From: JAGLON01 sp041394985
Lineage (GTDB): Bacteria; Zixibacteria; MSB-5A5; GN15; JAAZOE01
NCBI GenBank assembly: GCA_041394985.1
Contig: JAWLBI010000001.1
Coordinates: 3,286,001-3,350,000, forward strand
Direction: 5' to 3'
DNA: 64,000 bases
Below, piece after piece: positions 31,571 through 40,390 of this stretch. A program made the position numbers and the translations under genes. The first letter of the stretch is position 1, and each line of letters opens with the position of its first letter. The notes beneath the pieces are model-generated. The model saw nothing but the letters and a program-made list of their open reading frames with translations. It did no database searches and had not been told where the DNA came from.

Positions 31571-31597
31571 ATATCGGGATTTTAACCGATTAATTAA
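31571..31597 (-). promoter_or_regulatory. Weak sigma-28-like promoter before the receiver/fapA pair
   Basis: On the minus strand TTAA (31597-31594) is followed after exactly 15 bases by CCCGATAT (31578-31571), similar to the TAAA-N15-GCCGATAA of flagellar sigma-28. It lies 28 bases before the ATG. Only 3 of 4 and 6 of 8 positions match, so it may be chance. Confidence 0.3.
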
Positions 31598-32025
31598 GGA
31601 TTATCTGACATTCTACACTTTTCCTGGGCGACCTCGACCAGCTCACCGAGGAAATCATCGAGTCCCACCGGTTTGTGTAAAACCCGGCATCCCCCCATTT
31701 GGCCGGCTTCCTCAATAAGACTGCGGGTAGCATTGCCGGTAACGATAATCACGGGCAAATGGGGTTTTTGCCTCTTAATATGTTTAATGGCATCAATACC
31801 CGACACATCCGGCATCACCAGATCGATTGTCACGATATCGATTTCCTGGGCCATCACCTTATCGATCGCCTCCTGGCCGCCACTTGCCGTCACGACATTA
31901 AAAAGATCCGACGACTGACAGAAATCCCGAAAGACATCTCGCACGCGGTCCTCATCATCGACGATAAGGACATTAATGGGATTTCCCCGGCGCCTTTCCA
32001 GTAATTGATCGACAGATGTTATCAT
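31594..32025 (-). CDS. CheY-like response regulator receiver
   Basis: A 143-residue receiver with a short N-terminal extension. LIVDDEDRV gives the acidic pair, IVTIDLVMPDVSGIDAI the phospho-Asp, VIIVTGNA the Thr, and VLHKPVGLDDFL the Lys. No output domain. It has a Cys-rich tail (GGCRVL, EKCRM). It follows the CheW-like gene with a 39-base gap, consistent with co-transcription. Confidence 0.85.
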   Translation of the reverse strand: MITSVDQLLERRRGNPINVLIVDDEDRVRDVFRDFCQSSDLFNVVTASGGQEAIDKVMAQEIDIVTIDLVMPDVSGIDAIKHIKRQKPHLPVIIVTGNATRSLIEEAGQMGGCRVLHKPVGLDDFLGELVEVAQEKCRMSDNP

Positions 32026-32064
32026 AATCGGTTCCTCTTCTTTCCAGCACCCCGTTGCCGGCCG

Positions 32065-33120
32065 CTATAATTCCACCACTTTCTGGCAGTCAATGACCAT
32101 GATCAGGCGATCTTCGAGGCGGATGATTCCCTCGAGGAAATCGGCTCCTGCCGTCGATGCCTGTTTAGGGAGCGGCTCCATAGATGATTTGGATACGCGA
32201 AGCACTTTCGTGACCGAATCGACCGTCAAGCCGACCAATGCGCCGTTCGTATCCAAAACGATAATGCGCGTATCTTTGTCTTCATCGCGCGTCGCGAATC
32301 CAAGTCGATAGCGCAGATCGATAATCGGAATCACGTTGCCGCGCAGATTGATAATTCCCTGTATATACGGAGGCATTTCAGGCAATGCCGTTACCGCGAC
32401 GGCTCGATTGATCTCCTGTACGCGATAAATATCCACGCCATATTCCTCATCGGCAACCGAGAAACAGACTAATTGGAGTTCATCGGTCCCGGTCAGATCC
32501 TGTTTGGCGGCGATTTCTTTTTTGACCGTACGTTCGGCATCCGACGCTTTAGTCCATTCATCAGTTGCTTCCTGCTCGTCCTCGTCTGCTTCCGGTTCCT
32601 GAGCAGATTCCTCGATGACTTCCTCATCGAAAGCTTCCGAATTGTCTGTTGCCTGTTCATCGAATTCATCACTGACCGGTGACGGCACAACCTCTTCGCG
32701 AATCAGGACTTCACCATCATCGGTAAGTACTTCCTTCAGCGAATCGAAGTCTTCCGTATAATCGTCTGAGGGTGAGAATCCCGTGGCAACGGTGTCATCG
32801 ACAATCGGCTCTGCCATACCGGCGGCAACCGGAACCGGTGCCGCTTTCTTCGGCGCAGGTGCTCTCCGAGGCGCAGCCTTTTTGACCGTCGACTTCTTTG
32901 CAGCTGCCTTTTTTGTTGCGGACTCCTTACGCGGTGTCGCCTTTTTAACAGCCGCCTTCTTCACCGCAGTCTTCTTCGCGGAAGCGGAGCGGGGTGTCGT
33001 TTTCTTTGTCCGTTTCGGAGCCGCCGCTTTTTTGGCGATCTTACGGGTATTTGTAGCCCTTGTCGTCGCCGTTTTTTTCGTTTTTCTCGCGACCGACTTT
33101 TTCTTGGAAACAGTAGCCAT
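32065..33120 (-). CDS. CheW-domain protein with histone H1-like Lys/Ala-rich tail
   Basis: A 351-residue protein in three parts. Residues about 1-95 are a Lys/Ala/Thr repeat (KKTATTRATN, KKAAVKKATPRK, KKAAAKKSTVKK) like bacterial histone-H1-type tails. Residues about 100-205 are strongly acidic (DEQEATDEW and similar). Residues about 210-351 are a CheW domain: LVCFSVADEEYGVDIYRVQEINR, ITALPEMPPYIQGIINLRGNVIPIIDLR, LVGLTVDSVTKVLRV. CheW normally bridges receptors and CheA. The basic-acidic extension is unusual and suggests tethering to DNA or another polyanion, or self-neutralised scaffolding. Confidence 0.85.
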   Translation of the reverse strand: MATVSKKKSVARKTKKTATTRATNTRKIAKKAAAPKRTKKTTPRSASAKKTAVKKAAVKKATPRKESATKKAAAKKSTVKKAAPRRAPAPKKAAPVPVAAGMAEPIVDDTVATGFSPSDDYTEDFDSLKEVLTDDGEVLIREEVVPSPVSDEFDEQATDNSEAFDEEVIEESAQEPEADEDEQEATDEWTKASDAERTVKKEIAAKQDLTGTDELQLVCFSVADEEYGVDIYRVQEINRAVAVTALPEMPPYIQGIINLRGNVIPIIDLRYRLGFATRDEDKDTRIIVLDTNGALVGLTVDSVTKVLRVSKSSMEPLPKQASTAGADFLEGIIRLEDRLIMVIDCQKVVEL

Positions 33121-33122
33121 AA

Positions 33123-33515
33123 TCAGTTCACTCGTTTAAAGCGTTCTAATTCTTGTATCGACCGGGATATCTTTTGACTTAAATCGTACGCCTGATTCAA
33201 CGATGCTTCGATTTTGTCATACGCGCCCCGCTGTTCGATAATTTTCGTCGATGCCGGAAGGCTGTAAATCAATGTCTTTTGGGCATTAAAGGCCTTCAAC
33301 ACGTCATCGATTTGATCAGTCGTCTGATTGACCCGGCTGATCAATTCCGTGAATTCCTCATCCATTCCCGTCAAAGGTTTTGGACTGTTTTGAATCTTGG
33401 CCACGACAATGGCCAGATTCAATGCCAGAAGCTTCACCTCAGCACTGATTTCGGCAACGTCAGATGCCAGTCGCTGCCCCTGCCGGATGATGTCTCCAGA
33501 TTCACTATTTTCCAC
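33123..33515 (-). CDS. Small helical protein resembling a chemoreceptor signalling hairpin
   Basis: A 130-residue all-helical protein. ASDVAEISAEVKLLALNLAIVVAKIQ (about 17-42) resembles the conserved methyl-accepting hairpin (IxxIAxQTNLLALNAAIEAARAG) but lacks its Glu and Arg positions. There is no membrane segment or sensor domain. It overlaps the adjacent receiver gene by 11 bases and is 2 bases from the CheW gene. A soluble adaptor that docks on CheW is a reasonable inference. Confidence 0.5.
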   Translation of the reverse strand: MENSESGDIIRQGQRLASDVAEISAEVKLLALNLAIVVAKIQNSPKPLTGMDEEFTELISRVNQTTDQIDDVLKAFNAQKTLIYSLPASTKIIEQRGAYDKIEASLNQAYDLSQKISRSIQELERFKRVN

Positions 33516-33873
33516 ACGATTCCTTGGTCAGCAATTCCTTGACCTTGGCCTTCAACGGCCGTAAATCGGATGATTTGATTATATATGCATCGGCCAGCCA
33601 GGACTGGAAGTCCGCCTTGTAGGTCGAATATGCCGTATGCAGTATAATCGAGCAATCCTGTAGCTGCTCGCGCAATTGTTTGAGCAGTTGCAGGCCATTG
33701 CCGTCACCGAGTTCAATGTCGAGAATGATGACACTCGGCTTGAACGCGGCAACCGTGCCATGAGCCTCCTGCTCATTAGCCGCCACCTGTACCTCATACC
33801 CTTCGCTTTCGAACTCTGCTTTGTAGAGGACTCGCAGGTGCACCTCATCGTCGACAACTAGTATTTTAGCCAT
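33505..33873 (-). CDS. CheY-like response regulator receiver
   Basis: A 122-residue receiver: ILVVDDEVHL (acidic pair), VIILDIELGDGNGLQLL (phospho-Asp) and IILHTAYS (Thr). YIIKSSDLRPLKAK has Lys but not the usual KP. The ATG at 33873, with GGAGG about 8 nt upstream, is preferred to the GTG one codon earlier. It overlaps the kinase-like gene stop by 8 bases, suggesting they are partners. Confidence 0.85.
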   Translation of the reverse strand: MAKILVVDDEVHLRVLYKAEFESEGYEVQVAANEQEAHGTVAAFKPSVIILDIELGDGNGLQLLKQLREQLQDCSIILHTAYSTYKADFQSWLADAYIIKSSDLRPLKAKVKELLTKESCGK

Positions 33874-35662
33874 CACCTTCCTCCCTTCGAAGGGGTAGTT
33901 CGATGTATAAAATCGGCCCCTCTTTTATACCCGATTCAATACCCAGGTTACCCCCGTGATGCTTTAATGCCTCTTCCGCCACCAATAATGAAAGACGCTT
34001 GGAACTACAGCCGGGGCCGAAATATTGTCCTAATGCTTTTTCGAGCGACTGCATTTTCTGCCGCCCATCCAGGAAATGTATTTCCAGACGCACCATATCC
34101 GCCAGCATGAATGTCTGGACATGCGGCTGCATGTTTGCATCAAGATCATGCAAAATCGTCAGGATTACCTGATATACGGCATGCCTGAGCTGTTCCGAAT
34201 TTCCCCAGACGAATAACGGCACATCGCTCAATTTCACATTGAGGCGCTTCTTGCCGTTTCCCATCCGCATTGCCATCATTTCGACGGCTTCGCCGACCAG
34301 GCCATTAAAGTCAAGCCGCCGGTCAGCTGTCTTCGATGCCTTGGAAAAGTCCATTACATCGGTCAGCACCGACTCGGCGCGCTGAGTCTCGGATATGATT
34401 ATATTGAGGTATTCCGCCTCCGGCGATCCGGGGGCGCAGTTCTTGCAAACCAGATTTGCAAACCCACCGATAATCGTCAGCGGGTTTCTCAGTTCATGCG
34501 CGACGGCCGAAGTAATTTCACCGATGACCGACATTTTCTCTGCCTGAATAATCTGGTTTTGTATTTCGGCCAGACGCACGTTCATCGCTTCGAGTTCCAA
34601 CGCCCGGTCGCGGATATCGCGATACAAATAGGAGCGCTCGACCGCCGAAGCGCTCTGATCGGCAATTAATTTCAGAAACCGGCAATCCTGCTCCGTGATC
34701 TGCTCGCGAGTAATGGCGTTATCCACTATTAAAAGACCGATAGGCCGATCCAGAGAAATGAGCGGCGTCATCGCAGCATGTTTTTCTCCGAGACGACCGA
34801 AGATACGCTCGGTCACCGGATCCAGTACCGTCTGATCATCTATGACCATCGGCTGCTTTTCGCGAATACACCGCGCAAACAATGAACCGTTGGAGATATC
34901 GATTCGCTGTCCCTCTATTAATGAAAAGAGATTGCTCTGAGTATTACCCGTCTGCCTGAGATATTTTGACAGTGTCTCTAACAACGAACGGTCATCATTG
35001 GCAAGAGTGCTCCAGATATGCCCCGCTTCTTCGGCATTCGCCGGCCCGACAGCCAGCTTGCCGGTGAGGTATTCGCCCGCTTCATCCAGTAAAAACAGAA
35101 ATGCGCGGTTGAAGCCCAATCCCTGGCGAGCCGTTACGGCCGTGAGAATCACTTCCAGAATCTGTTCCGTATCCAGCGCCGATGACACGACCTGCGAAAT
35201 CTGGGACAGGATGGACAATTCATCCACCGTCCGCTTCAATTCCCGGTTAATTTTTTCCTGTTCGGTAAAATCCTCGATGATGCCCATAACGCCCGAAACA
35301 CGACCGTTCGAGTCGTGCATGGGATGACACGCCAGGCAATAATATGCAAAATGCCCTGCCAGATTGGTGCCGGGCATCCGGTCTATCTTAAACGATTCGT
35401 CGAACCGCAACAATCCCGCTATGCGTTCGACAACAGATTGAGAGAAAAAGAAATCGAGTTGCGATATTTCAGTCTGGCCGATATTGCCGGAATGGGCAAA
35501 CCCGAAAATTTCGGCAGCCCGTTCATTGACATACGAGAGTTTAGCATCCCGGTCAATAACGAATAGCCCCACTCGACTCGCCTCAAAATAGCGTCGAAAA
35601 CTATTTTGGACTTCCGATCCGACCTCGCCGGCCGCAACCGGATCTTCAATCGTTGCCATCAT
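33866..35662 (-). CDS. PAS-GAF histidine kinase-like protein with degenerate ATP-binding domain
   Basis: About 598 residues: a PAS domain (YFEASRVGLFVIDRDAKLSYVNERAAEIFGF), a GAF domain (LSQISQVVSSALDTEQILEVILTAV onward), a HisKA helix with the phospho-acceptor His (SAVAHELRNPLTIIGGF) and a C-terminal HATPase-like region. The N box reads QVILTILHDLDANM, lacking both usual Asn, and no DxGxG box is found where one should follow. ATP binding is therefore doubtful, and the protein may be a pseudokinase or a phosphatase/scaffold. ATG 35662 (GGGGAAG about 8 nt upstream) is preferred over a TTG at 35743 inside the previous gene. Confidence 0.7.
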   Translation of the reverse strand: MMATIEDPVAAGEVGSEVQNSFRRYFEASRVGLFVIDRDAKLSYVNERAAEIFGFAHSGNIGQTEISQLDFFFSQSVVERIAGLLRFDESFKIDRMPGTNLAGHFAYYCLACHPMHDSNGRVSGVMGIIEDFTEQEKINRELKRTVDELSILSQISQVVSSALDTEQILEVILTAVTARQGLGFNRAFLFLLDEAGEYLTGKLAVGPANAEEAGHIWSTLANDDRSLLETLSKYLRQTGNTQSNLFSLIEGQRIDISNGSLFARCIREKQPMVIDDQTVLDPVTERIFGRLGEKHAAMTPLISLDRPIGLLIVDNAITREQITEQDCRFLKLIADQSASAVERSYLYRDIRDRALELEAMNVRLAEIQNQIIQAEKMSVIGEITSAVAHELRNPLTIIGGFANLVCKNCAPGSPEAEYLNIIISETQRAESVLTDVMDFSKASKTADRRLDFNGLVGEAVEMMAMRMGNGKKRLNVKLSDVPLFVWGNSEQLRHAVYQVILTILHDLDANMQPHVQTFMLADMVRLEIHFLDGRQKMQSLEKALGQYFGPGCSSKRLSLLVAEEALKHHGGNLGIESGIKEGPILYIELPLRREEGDG

Positions 35663-35702
35663 CCTTTGCTTCCCCTGTGGGTTTCCTATAAATAACGTCC
35701 TG

Positions 35703-36527
35703 TTATTCGTCTCCGCCGAATTGGGCGGTAACGATTCTGTCAATTTTGTGTAACTTATGAGTGATCAGAGAAATTTGTCTCGCACCATCGACAATTGCCT
35801 TGACACGTTCGCCGACGCCATGCGGTAAATGAGCCGCTTCCAGCTCGATAATTTTCGCGCTTCCCACTATCGCCGCCAGCGGTTCATTGATTTCCGAATT
35901 GATCTCGGCCGCCAAACGCGCGATCTCCATGAATTGATCCGATGTCGACGCCTCTTGTTCAAACGTGCGCGCTTTCAATTCGGACTTGGCCAGTTTATCT
36001 TTGGCGGCTTCGAGGTCGCGGTTGAGAATAATCCGCTCCAATGACAGCGCAAACTGGTGACTGACGACTTCAAGATACCGCTGCGTGTTGTCATCGAAGG
36101 CATGAGGGCGGGCATCACCGAAACAAAGGACACCGACTAACTCGCCGGCAACGAGCAACGGCAATAATAACACGCTGTCGTGATTTTCGCGTACGCCGGC
36201 GACTCCCGCTTCGCGCCCCGGAATATGCAGCGGGCGCTTTTGTTTTGCCGCCCATGCCGCCAGACCGGTCCCTTGATCGAATTCTAAAAATGAAATCAGG
36301 TTGACGGTCTCGCCGCGAGTCGCTATTTCATCGAGTTTATCCTGACGATTGTTCATCAGATACAGCGTCGCCGATTCGAATTCGACTACCTTAGATATAA
36401 TCTCCATCACTTCGAGAACAGTCCGCTTGCTCGGAGACTTTTCTCGAAGAATTCGGGCGATATCGGAAAACAATTCGATATGCTCGATCGGAATCGGTTT
36501 CATTACTCTGTCGACCGCCTGAACCAC
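35703..36527 (-). CDS. GAF-domain protein with HisKA-like helix lacking the phospho-acceptor His
   Basis: A 274-residue protein. A GAF domain (about 20-165) has TVLEVMEIISKVVEFESATLYLMN, then FDQGTGLAAWAAKQKRPLHIPG and VLLLPLLVAGELVGVLCFGDA. After a coiled coil, AAEINSEINEPLAAIVGSAKII follows the HisKA pattern, with Ser where the His belongs, and no ATPase domain follows. It starts at GTG 36527, one base after the previous stop. It probably pairs with the kinase-like protein downstream as a non-catalytic dimer partner. Confidence 0.65.
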   Translation of the reverse strand: MVQAVDRVMKPIPIEHIELFSDIARILREKSPSKRTVLEVMEIISKVVEFESATLYLMNNRQDKLDEIATRGETVNLISFLEFDQGTGLAAWAAKQKRPLHIPGREAGVAGVRENHDSVLLLPLLVAGELVGVLCFGDARPHAFDDNTQRYLEVVSHQFALSLERIILNRDLEAAKDKLAKSELKARTFEQEASTSDQFMEIARLAAEINSEINEPLAAIVGSAKIIELEAAHLPHGVGERVKAIVDGARQISLITHKLHKIDRIVTAQFGGDE

Positions 36528-36528
36528 C

Positions 36529-37149
36529 TTATCGTCCTTTCAGCTGGTGCTGGATTTGTTCGATAATTTCGGTTACCGCCAACTCCTCCAGCTCCTTGTA
36601 AAACTGTATCTTTTTCGGCGCAGACAGATGCAGGTCCGGATCGTTCGGGTAATCCTCGGCTACCTGCCATTGCTGTGGACCGGGCAGTCGCGTCCTCAAT
36701 TTCCAATTGCCGACTACCTTGCTGCGGTTCAAGTCAATCAGGCTGTAGGCGCCGTCGATCTGCCCTTCGACGATGTATCGATTCAGGATATAGGGAATCG
36801 ATTTCCGTTTCCGCCGGACAATCTTCCGATCCTCAACCTTTAAATACACGACATAGCGTGCGCCGACTTCCTGTCCCCACTCGAGAATTCGATCCAAATC
36901 GAAGCGATGATTCGGCGGGGCCGGCAGCGTGCTGTCTTCCTCGGGAATAACGACCTTGAGGCCGTTATCGATCAGCAGGTTATCGTACAACTTGTTCATC
37001 AGGTTAAAATCGATGAACGACTGGTCGCTGTGTTCCAAAATAACCGCAATCGCGCGGCGATCGGTCTGTGCGAATCCTGCGGCCGAGAGCGCCAGCAGGC
37101 ACAGACACAAAACTGTTCCTATCAGTTTTTTCTTCTTATTCATCTTCAT
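36529..37149 (-). CDS. Exported protein of unknown function
   Basis: A 206-residue protein with a clear signal peptide (KKKKLIGTVLCLCLLALSAAGFAQ, about 5-28). The mature part has an order like penicillin-binding or LpoB/curli-assembly helpers (RAIAVILEHSDQSFIDFNLMNKLYDNLL, GLKVVIPEE, WGQEVGARYVVYLKV), strands and helices in alternation. The family is not certain. It overlaps the PilZ gene stop by 14 bases. A periplasmic role tied to the envelope or flagellar base is possible. Confidence 0.6.
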   Translation of the reverse strand: MKMNKKKKLIGTVLCLCLLALSAAGFAQTDRRAIAVILEHSDQSFIDFNLMNKLYDNLLIDNGLKVVIPEEDSTLPAPPNHRFDLDRILEWGQEVGARYVVYLKVEDRKIVRRKRKSIPYILNRYIVEGQIDGAYSLIDLNRSKVVGNWKLRTRLPGPQQWQVAEDYPNDPDLHLSAPKKIQFYKELEELAVTEIIEQIQHQLKGR

Positions 37150-37660
37150 TCAATTTGCGGGAATACACATAATCGTTCAGAAGCGTCCTGAGGCGCTCAT
37201 TGAACGATGACAGTTCCTTCGGAATCTGGTCTATTTCCGCGCTGCTTAAGTTATCGGTTAATTGTTCGCGAGTGATTGATTCGATTCCGACAAGATATCC
37301 GCCGCTGTCCACATCGACCCGTTTCACTTTGCCCAGAATATTGTCGATCGGATCACAGCCGGTTAGCTGCATCGACATGGAAACGAGAGTATTCGCCAAA
37401 AGCGGCTCAGTCACGAACATCAGCATACCGCCGGCGGAGATATTTATGATCTCACCGTTGCCGGTTGGGCCGTCACAATCGGGCCAGAATCCGCCATCAT
37501 CGGTCTTCAGAACCGAGAACGATACCGGTTCCTCGATATCGATCCGAATAAACCGCCGCCGGTTGTCTTCCATAATCTTGAATGGCGCGCGGACTTCAAA
37601 ATCGATTGTCGTTGACGTGGGTAACCCTTTTCCATTTCCATTTGAATTTCCCGGGGTCAT
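37136..37660 (-). CDS. PilZ-domain protein
   Basis: A 174-residue single PilZ-domain protein. The c-di-GMP-binding signature is present: RRFIRIDIEEPV (R-x-x-x-R) and NISAGGM (the D/N-x-S-x-x-G box). The N-terminal 30 residues are a linker, and a 60-residue helical tail follows. The start at ATG 37660 has GGAGGAG upstream and lies 1 base after the preceding stop. One of three adjacent PilZ genes in the motility cluster. Confidence 0.8.
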   Translation of the reverse strand: MTPGNSNGNGKGLPTSTTIDFEVRAPFKIMEDNRRRFIRIDIEEPVSFSVLKTDDGGFWPDCDGPTGNGEIINISAGGMLMFVTEPLLANTLVSMSMQLTGCDPIDNILGKVKRVDVDSGGYLVGIESITREQLTDNLSSAEIDQIPKELSSFNERLRTLLNDYVYSRKLNEDE

Positions 37661-37661
37661 G

Positions 37662-38429
37662 TCACGCTCCTCCTTTATGATTTGACGAGATGCTCGCCAG
37701 GTATCGATCGAGCTCGATTTGTTTTTTCCGAGTAAATCCAAGCAGCATAGGCGACAGCCCTGTCAATGCCCGCTTGGAAAAATGATGCAACAACAATTCC
37801 GATGGTATGAACTGGACACCGCAATTGAATTCTGTCCTTGGGCCGTCGCTTTTCGTTATCCAGCGAATCTGCCCAAAGGCAAACAGCGGTCCCTCAAATG
37901 TGTCGATTTCCAAATTCAGAAGAAAATACGACTTTACGGGCGCCTGAACCGGAAGGGCCAGGAGCAACCCCCCACTCGAAAAATCCAGGGTCTTGCAGCG
38001 ACGCCATTTGAGATTGCTCAATTGCCCCGAGGTCAGGCTTAAATCCGAAATCGGGACATAAACCGTTTCAATAGCCAACGGCACTCGCCGCGAGCTTCGC
38101 CGATTCGATTCCACGATCCGCTTATCGACAACCAGTTCTCGCTGTTGTTTATTCTCGGCAAGATATTTCCCCATTGCCTCATATAAAGTACCGTCGATAA
38201 CAAATGTAATCATGACCGGGCAGGTATCGCGCAAATATCCAAAATCGGGCAAACCGCGCGGCAGCGTTATCTGAAGTCGGTCGCGCTCGACACCCAGTAC
38301 CTTGGCGGAATACACAACGCCATCCGCGGGATTCTTTTGAACGGAAATATCCTGGTTCAGAAGCAACGGCAATTCTTCTATCATGCGCCGTGTGCGCTCA
38401 CCGCTCCGACTTGTTTTTTCGACCGCCAT
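37662..38429 (-). CDS. YcgR-like flagellar brake protein (YcgR-N plus PilZ)
   Basis: A 255-residue protein with the YcgR layout: an N-terminal beta domain (about 20-115; QDISVQKNPADGVVYSAKVLGVERDRLQITLP) and a PilZ domain with RRSSRRVPL and DFSSGGLLL. On binding c-di-GMP such proteins slow the flagellar motor. Its ATG overlaps the upstream PilZ gene stop by 1 base. Together with its two neighbours it suggests layered c-di-GMP control of motility. Confidence 0.85.
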   Translation of the reverse strand: MAVEKTSRSGERTRRMIEELPLLLNQDISVQKNPADGVVYSAKVLGVERDRLQITLPRGLPDFGYLRDTCPVMITFVIDGTLYEAMGKYLAENKQQRELVVDKRIVESNRRSSRRVPLAIETVYVPISDLSLTSGQLSNLKWRRCKTLDFSSGGLLLALPVQAPVKSYFLLNLEIDTFEGPLFAFGQIRWITKSDGPRTEFNCGVQFIPSELLLHHFSKRALTGLSPMLLGFTRKKQIELDRYLASISSNHKGGA

Positions 38430-39184
38430 TACAGAATCCCCTTCTTGCGCATCAGCAACTGCTCAGTAAACAGCTCCGTTACCAGCGCGTTCTGCATACG
38501 GTCATCATACATTCTGGCCACCGCCGGAATCATCTTCAAATTCTCATGCGAAAAATGCTTGTGCAGATTCTCCTCGAGCATGAATTCGAAGCCGGCGAGG
38601 TAATTCTGATTATCATCAAGCCGCGTTTGCCGGCAAATCGCCAGCACATAGCGCGGCAGGTTTTCCAGCTTGCAATCCAGAAAATCCATCAGGATGATTT
38701 GATTGACTTTCAGTTCACTTTCGCTCTGAACAAGCGTACCGCCTGATGAGATATTGAGCGTCCGCGCCTGGAAAAAACCGCGTCCCTTGAGTTCAACCGT
38801 CTCTTCCAGAGGCTTCTGCATGAGTTTGTATTTAATCGGATACACCAGATCGAGGCGAACGAACCGGCGCCGCTGCAGGCGCTCGATTTTACCCAGCTCG
38901 ACCAGGTACATCGTATCTTCTTTCTTATTCTCCGCCTCGATCAACCGCGCCTTGAATGAATAGGCGGCATCGGCACGAGTAAAGCGCGCCGAAATGACTC
39001 GATTGTTCGCCAACAGCGAATCGCCGTATTGAAATTCCGGACGACTGATGACCAGCTTATCTTTATGGATATCGGTCACCCGACAGGCATACACCCCCTC
39101 CTTACCCGGTTCACCTACCGCCAGATGCAGTTTTTCCCATACCTGTACCGTCAGGTTATTTGCCTGTGTTCGCGTAAGTCCCAT
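38429..39184 (-). CDS. YcgR-like PilZ protein (second copy)
   Basis: A 251-residue protein. The YcgR-N-like region (about 10-100) includes KEGVYACRVTDIHKDKLVISRP; the PilZ domain has RRRFVRLDL and NISSGGTLV. It is a diverged paralogue of its downstream neighbour. The ATG follows the DUF2225 gene stop by 3 bases. Its C-terminal 30 residues are helical. Likely to bind c-di-GMP and act on the motor or another effector. Confidence 0.85.
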   Translation of the reverse strand: MGLTRTQANNLTVQVWEKLHLAVGEPGKEGVYACRVTDIHKDKLVISRPEFQYGDSLLANNRVISARFTRADAAYSFKARLIEAENKKEDTMYLVELGKIERLQRRRFVRLDLVYPIKYKLMQKPLEETVELKGRGFFQARTLNISSGGTLVQSESELKVNQIILMDFLDCKLENLPRYVLAICRQTRLDDNQNYLAGFEFMLEENLHKHFSHENLKMIPAVARMYDDRMQNALVTELFTEQLLMRKKGIL

Positions 39185-39187
39185 AAC

Positions 39188-40354
39188 TTATTTTGCCTCT
39201 GCCAGATTCTTCTTTCCCTGTTTCATTGCCAGTTCGAGTATCTTGCGGGCGAAAGCCGTGCGCGTTCGATCACCGCGAATTTCATTGATGAACGCCTGAC
39301 CGGTCTTGATGGTCGTATTGAAATATTGCCGCGCCGTATCATTATCGCCGATCTGGCGAGACAATTCGCCGATCAGATAGGCTGCCTGTATGGATTGATT
39401 ACCGTGCGCTATCTGTTTTCCCGATTCGAATGCGCCGATATAGTATTTCACCGCCAGACGCATGGCATCGAATTCATTCACGACGACACCGTCCCACACG
39501 CGTTTGAGCGCGCTGAGAAATTCGCCGAAACTGGCATACTTGTGGAATGGTTTTCCATCGCCGCTGCCGGTAACGACGCCGGCATTCTTCTTGGATTCGA
39601 TAAGTGCATTCTTGAGCGTTTCGACGATTTGCCGTCCCTGCAAGTCGAGACCTGACAATTCATTCATGGCCTGTTCGTATGAGGGACGCTGGCCTGCATC
39701 TGCCTCGCCCGCAGATTCAAGATGCGCTTCGACGGCATTGCGCAGATAGGCACTGTTGCGCGATAGACCGTTAAACCAATTATCGATATCGGTAATCGCG
39801 CGCTCAATATCTTCAATATGCGACGGAATCTGCTTTCCGCCTGAATATTCGGTATCTCCTGAATTCATATAGCGGAACATCCAGGCCGTACGTAGATAAA
39901 ATCGGCCGAGATCGAGTTCCGACGGATGATCATTCAACTGCTCGTCGAAAATCGCCAGCATCAACTTCAGGGCAGCCGTTTCATCAGGATACTGTTCCTT
40001 GTCCAATACACTGGCAACCAGTTTGACGAATGATTCGCTCTCGGACAGTGATTCCAGATGCCGCTCCTTGATTGTCTTCAGCCGGTAGGTGCGGAAATTA
40101 TTATCCTTGGCCCAGTCCTTGAAGGAATTGCTGAATTCTCGAGTATAATAGCAATTCGAGCAGGTCGCCGTGAAAAACAGTAATGGATGGAATTTTTGAA
40201 AGCGCGGATTGCGCCATTTGATAATCGTCGGACAAAAATCCGTCTGTCTGTCACCCTCAGTGTATGCTCCTACACGAATCGTATCGATTTCATTTATCGT
40301 TCCGCAAACCGGGCATTCCACTTTCGTGAAGAATATAGGTGAATCCATGGACAT
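39188..40354 (-). CDS. DUF2225 family protein
   Basis: A 388-residue cytosolic protein. The N-terminal zinc-type region is KVECPVCGTINEIDTIRVG and then FTATCSNCYYTREFSN (two CxxC pairs), with NPRFQKFHPLL between, as in DUF2225. The remainder is helical with TPR-like pairs (AYLIGELSRQIGDNDTARQYFNTTI). Members often lie near motility or secretion genes, with unknown function. ATG 40354 or 40348 are both possible. Confidence 0.75.
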   Translation of the reverse strand: MSMDSPIFFTKVECPVCGTINEIDTIRVGAYTEGDRQTDFCPTIIKWRNPRFQKFHPLLFFTATCSNCYYTREFSNSFKDWAKDNNFRTYRLKTIKERHLESLSESESFVKLVASVLDKEQYPDETAALKLMLAIFDEQLNDHPSELDLGRFYLRTAWMFRYMNSGDTEYSGGKQIPSHIEDIERAITDIDNWFNGLSRNSAYLRNAVEAHLESAGEADAGQRPSYEQAMNELSGLDLQGRQIVETLKNALIESKKNAGVVTGSGDGKPFHKYASFGEFLSALKRVWDGVVVNEFDAMRLAVKYYIGAFESGKQIAHGNQSIQAAYLIGELSRQIGDNDTARQYFNTTIKTGQAFINEIRGDRTRTAFARKILELAMKQGKKNLAEAK

Positions 40355-40390
40355 CGTTGTTCCCTTTCTGTATCTCTATACCCAGGCTGT

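Noticed and set aside
33000..33139. Plus-strand frame rich in Phe/Ala opposite the CheW tail
   Set aside because: It is the complement of the Lys/Ala repeat; its low complexity is explained by the real gene on the minus strand.
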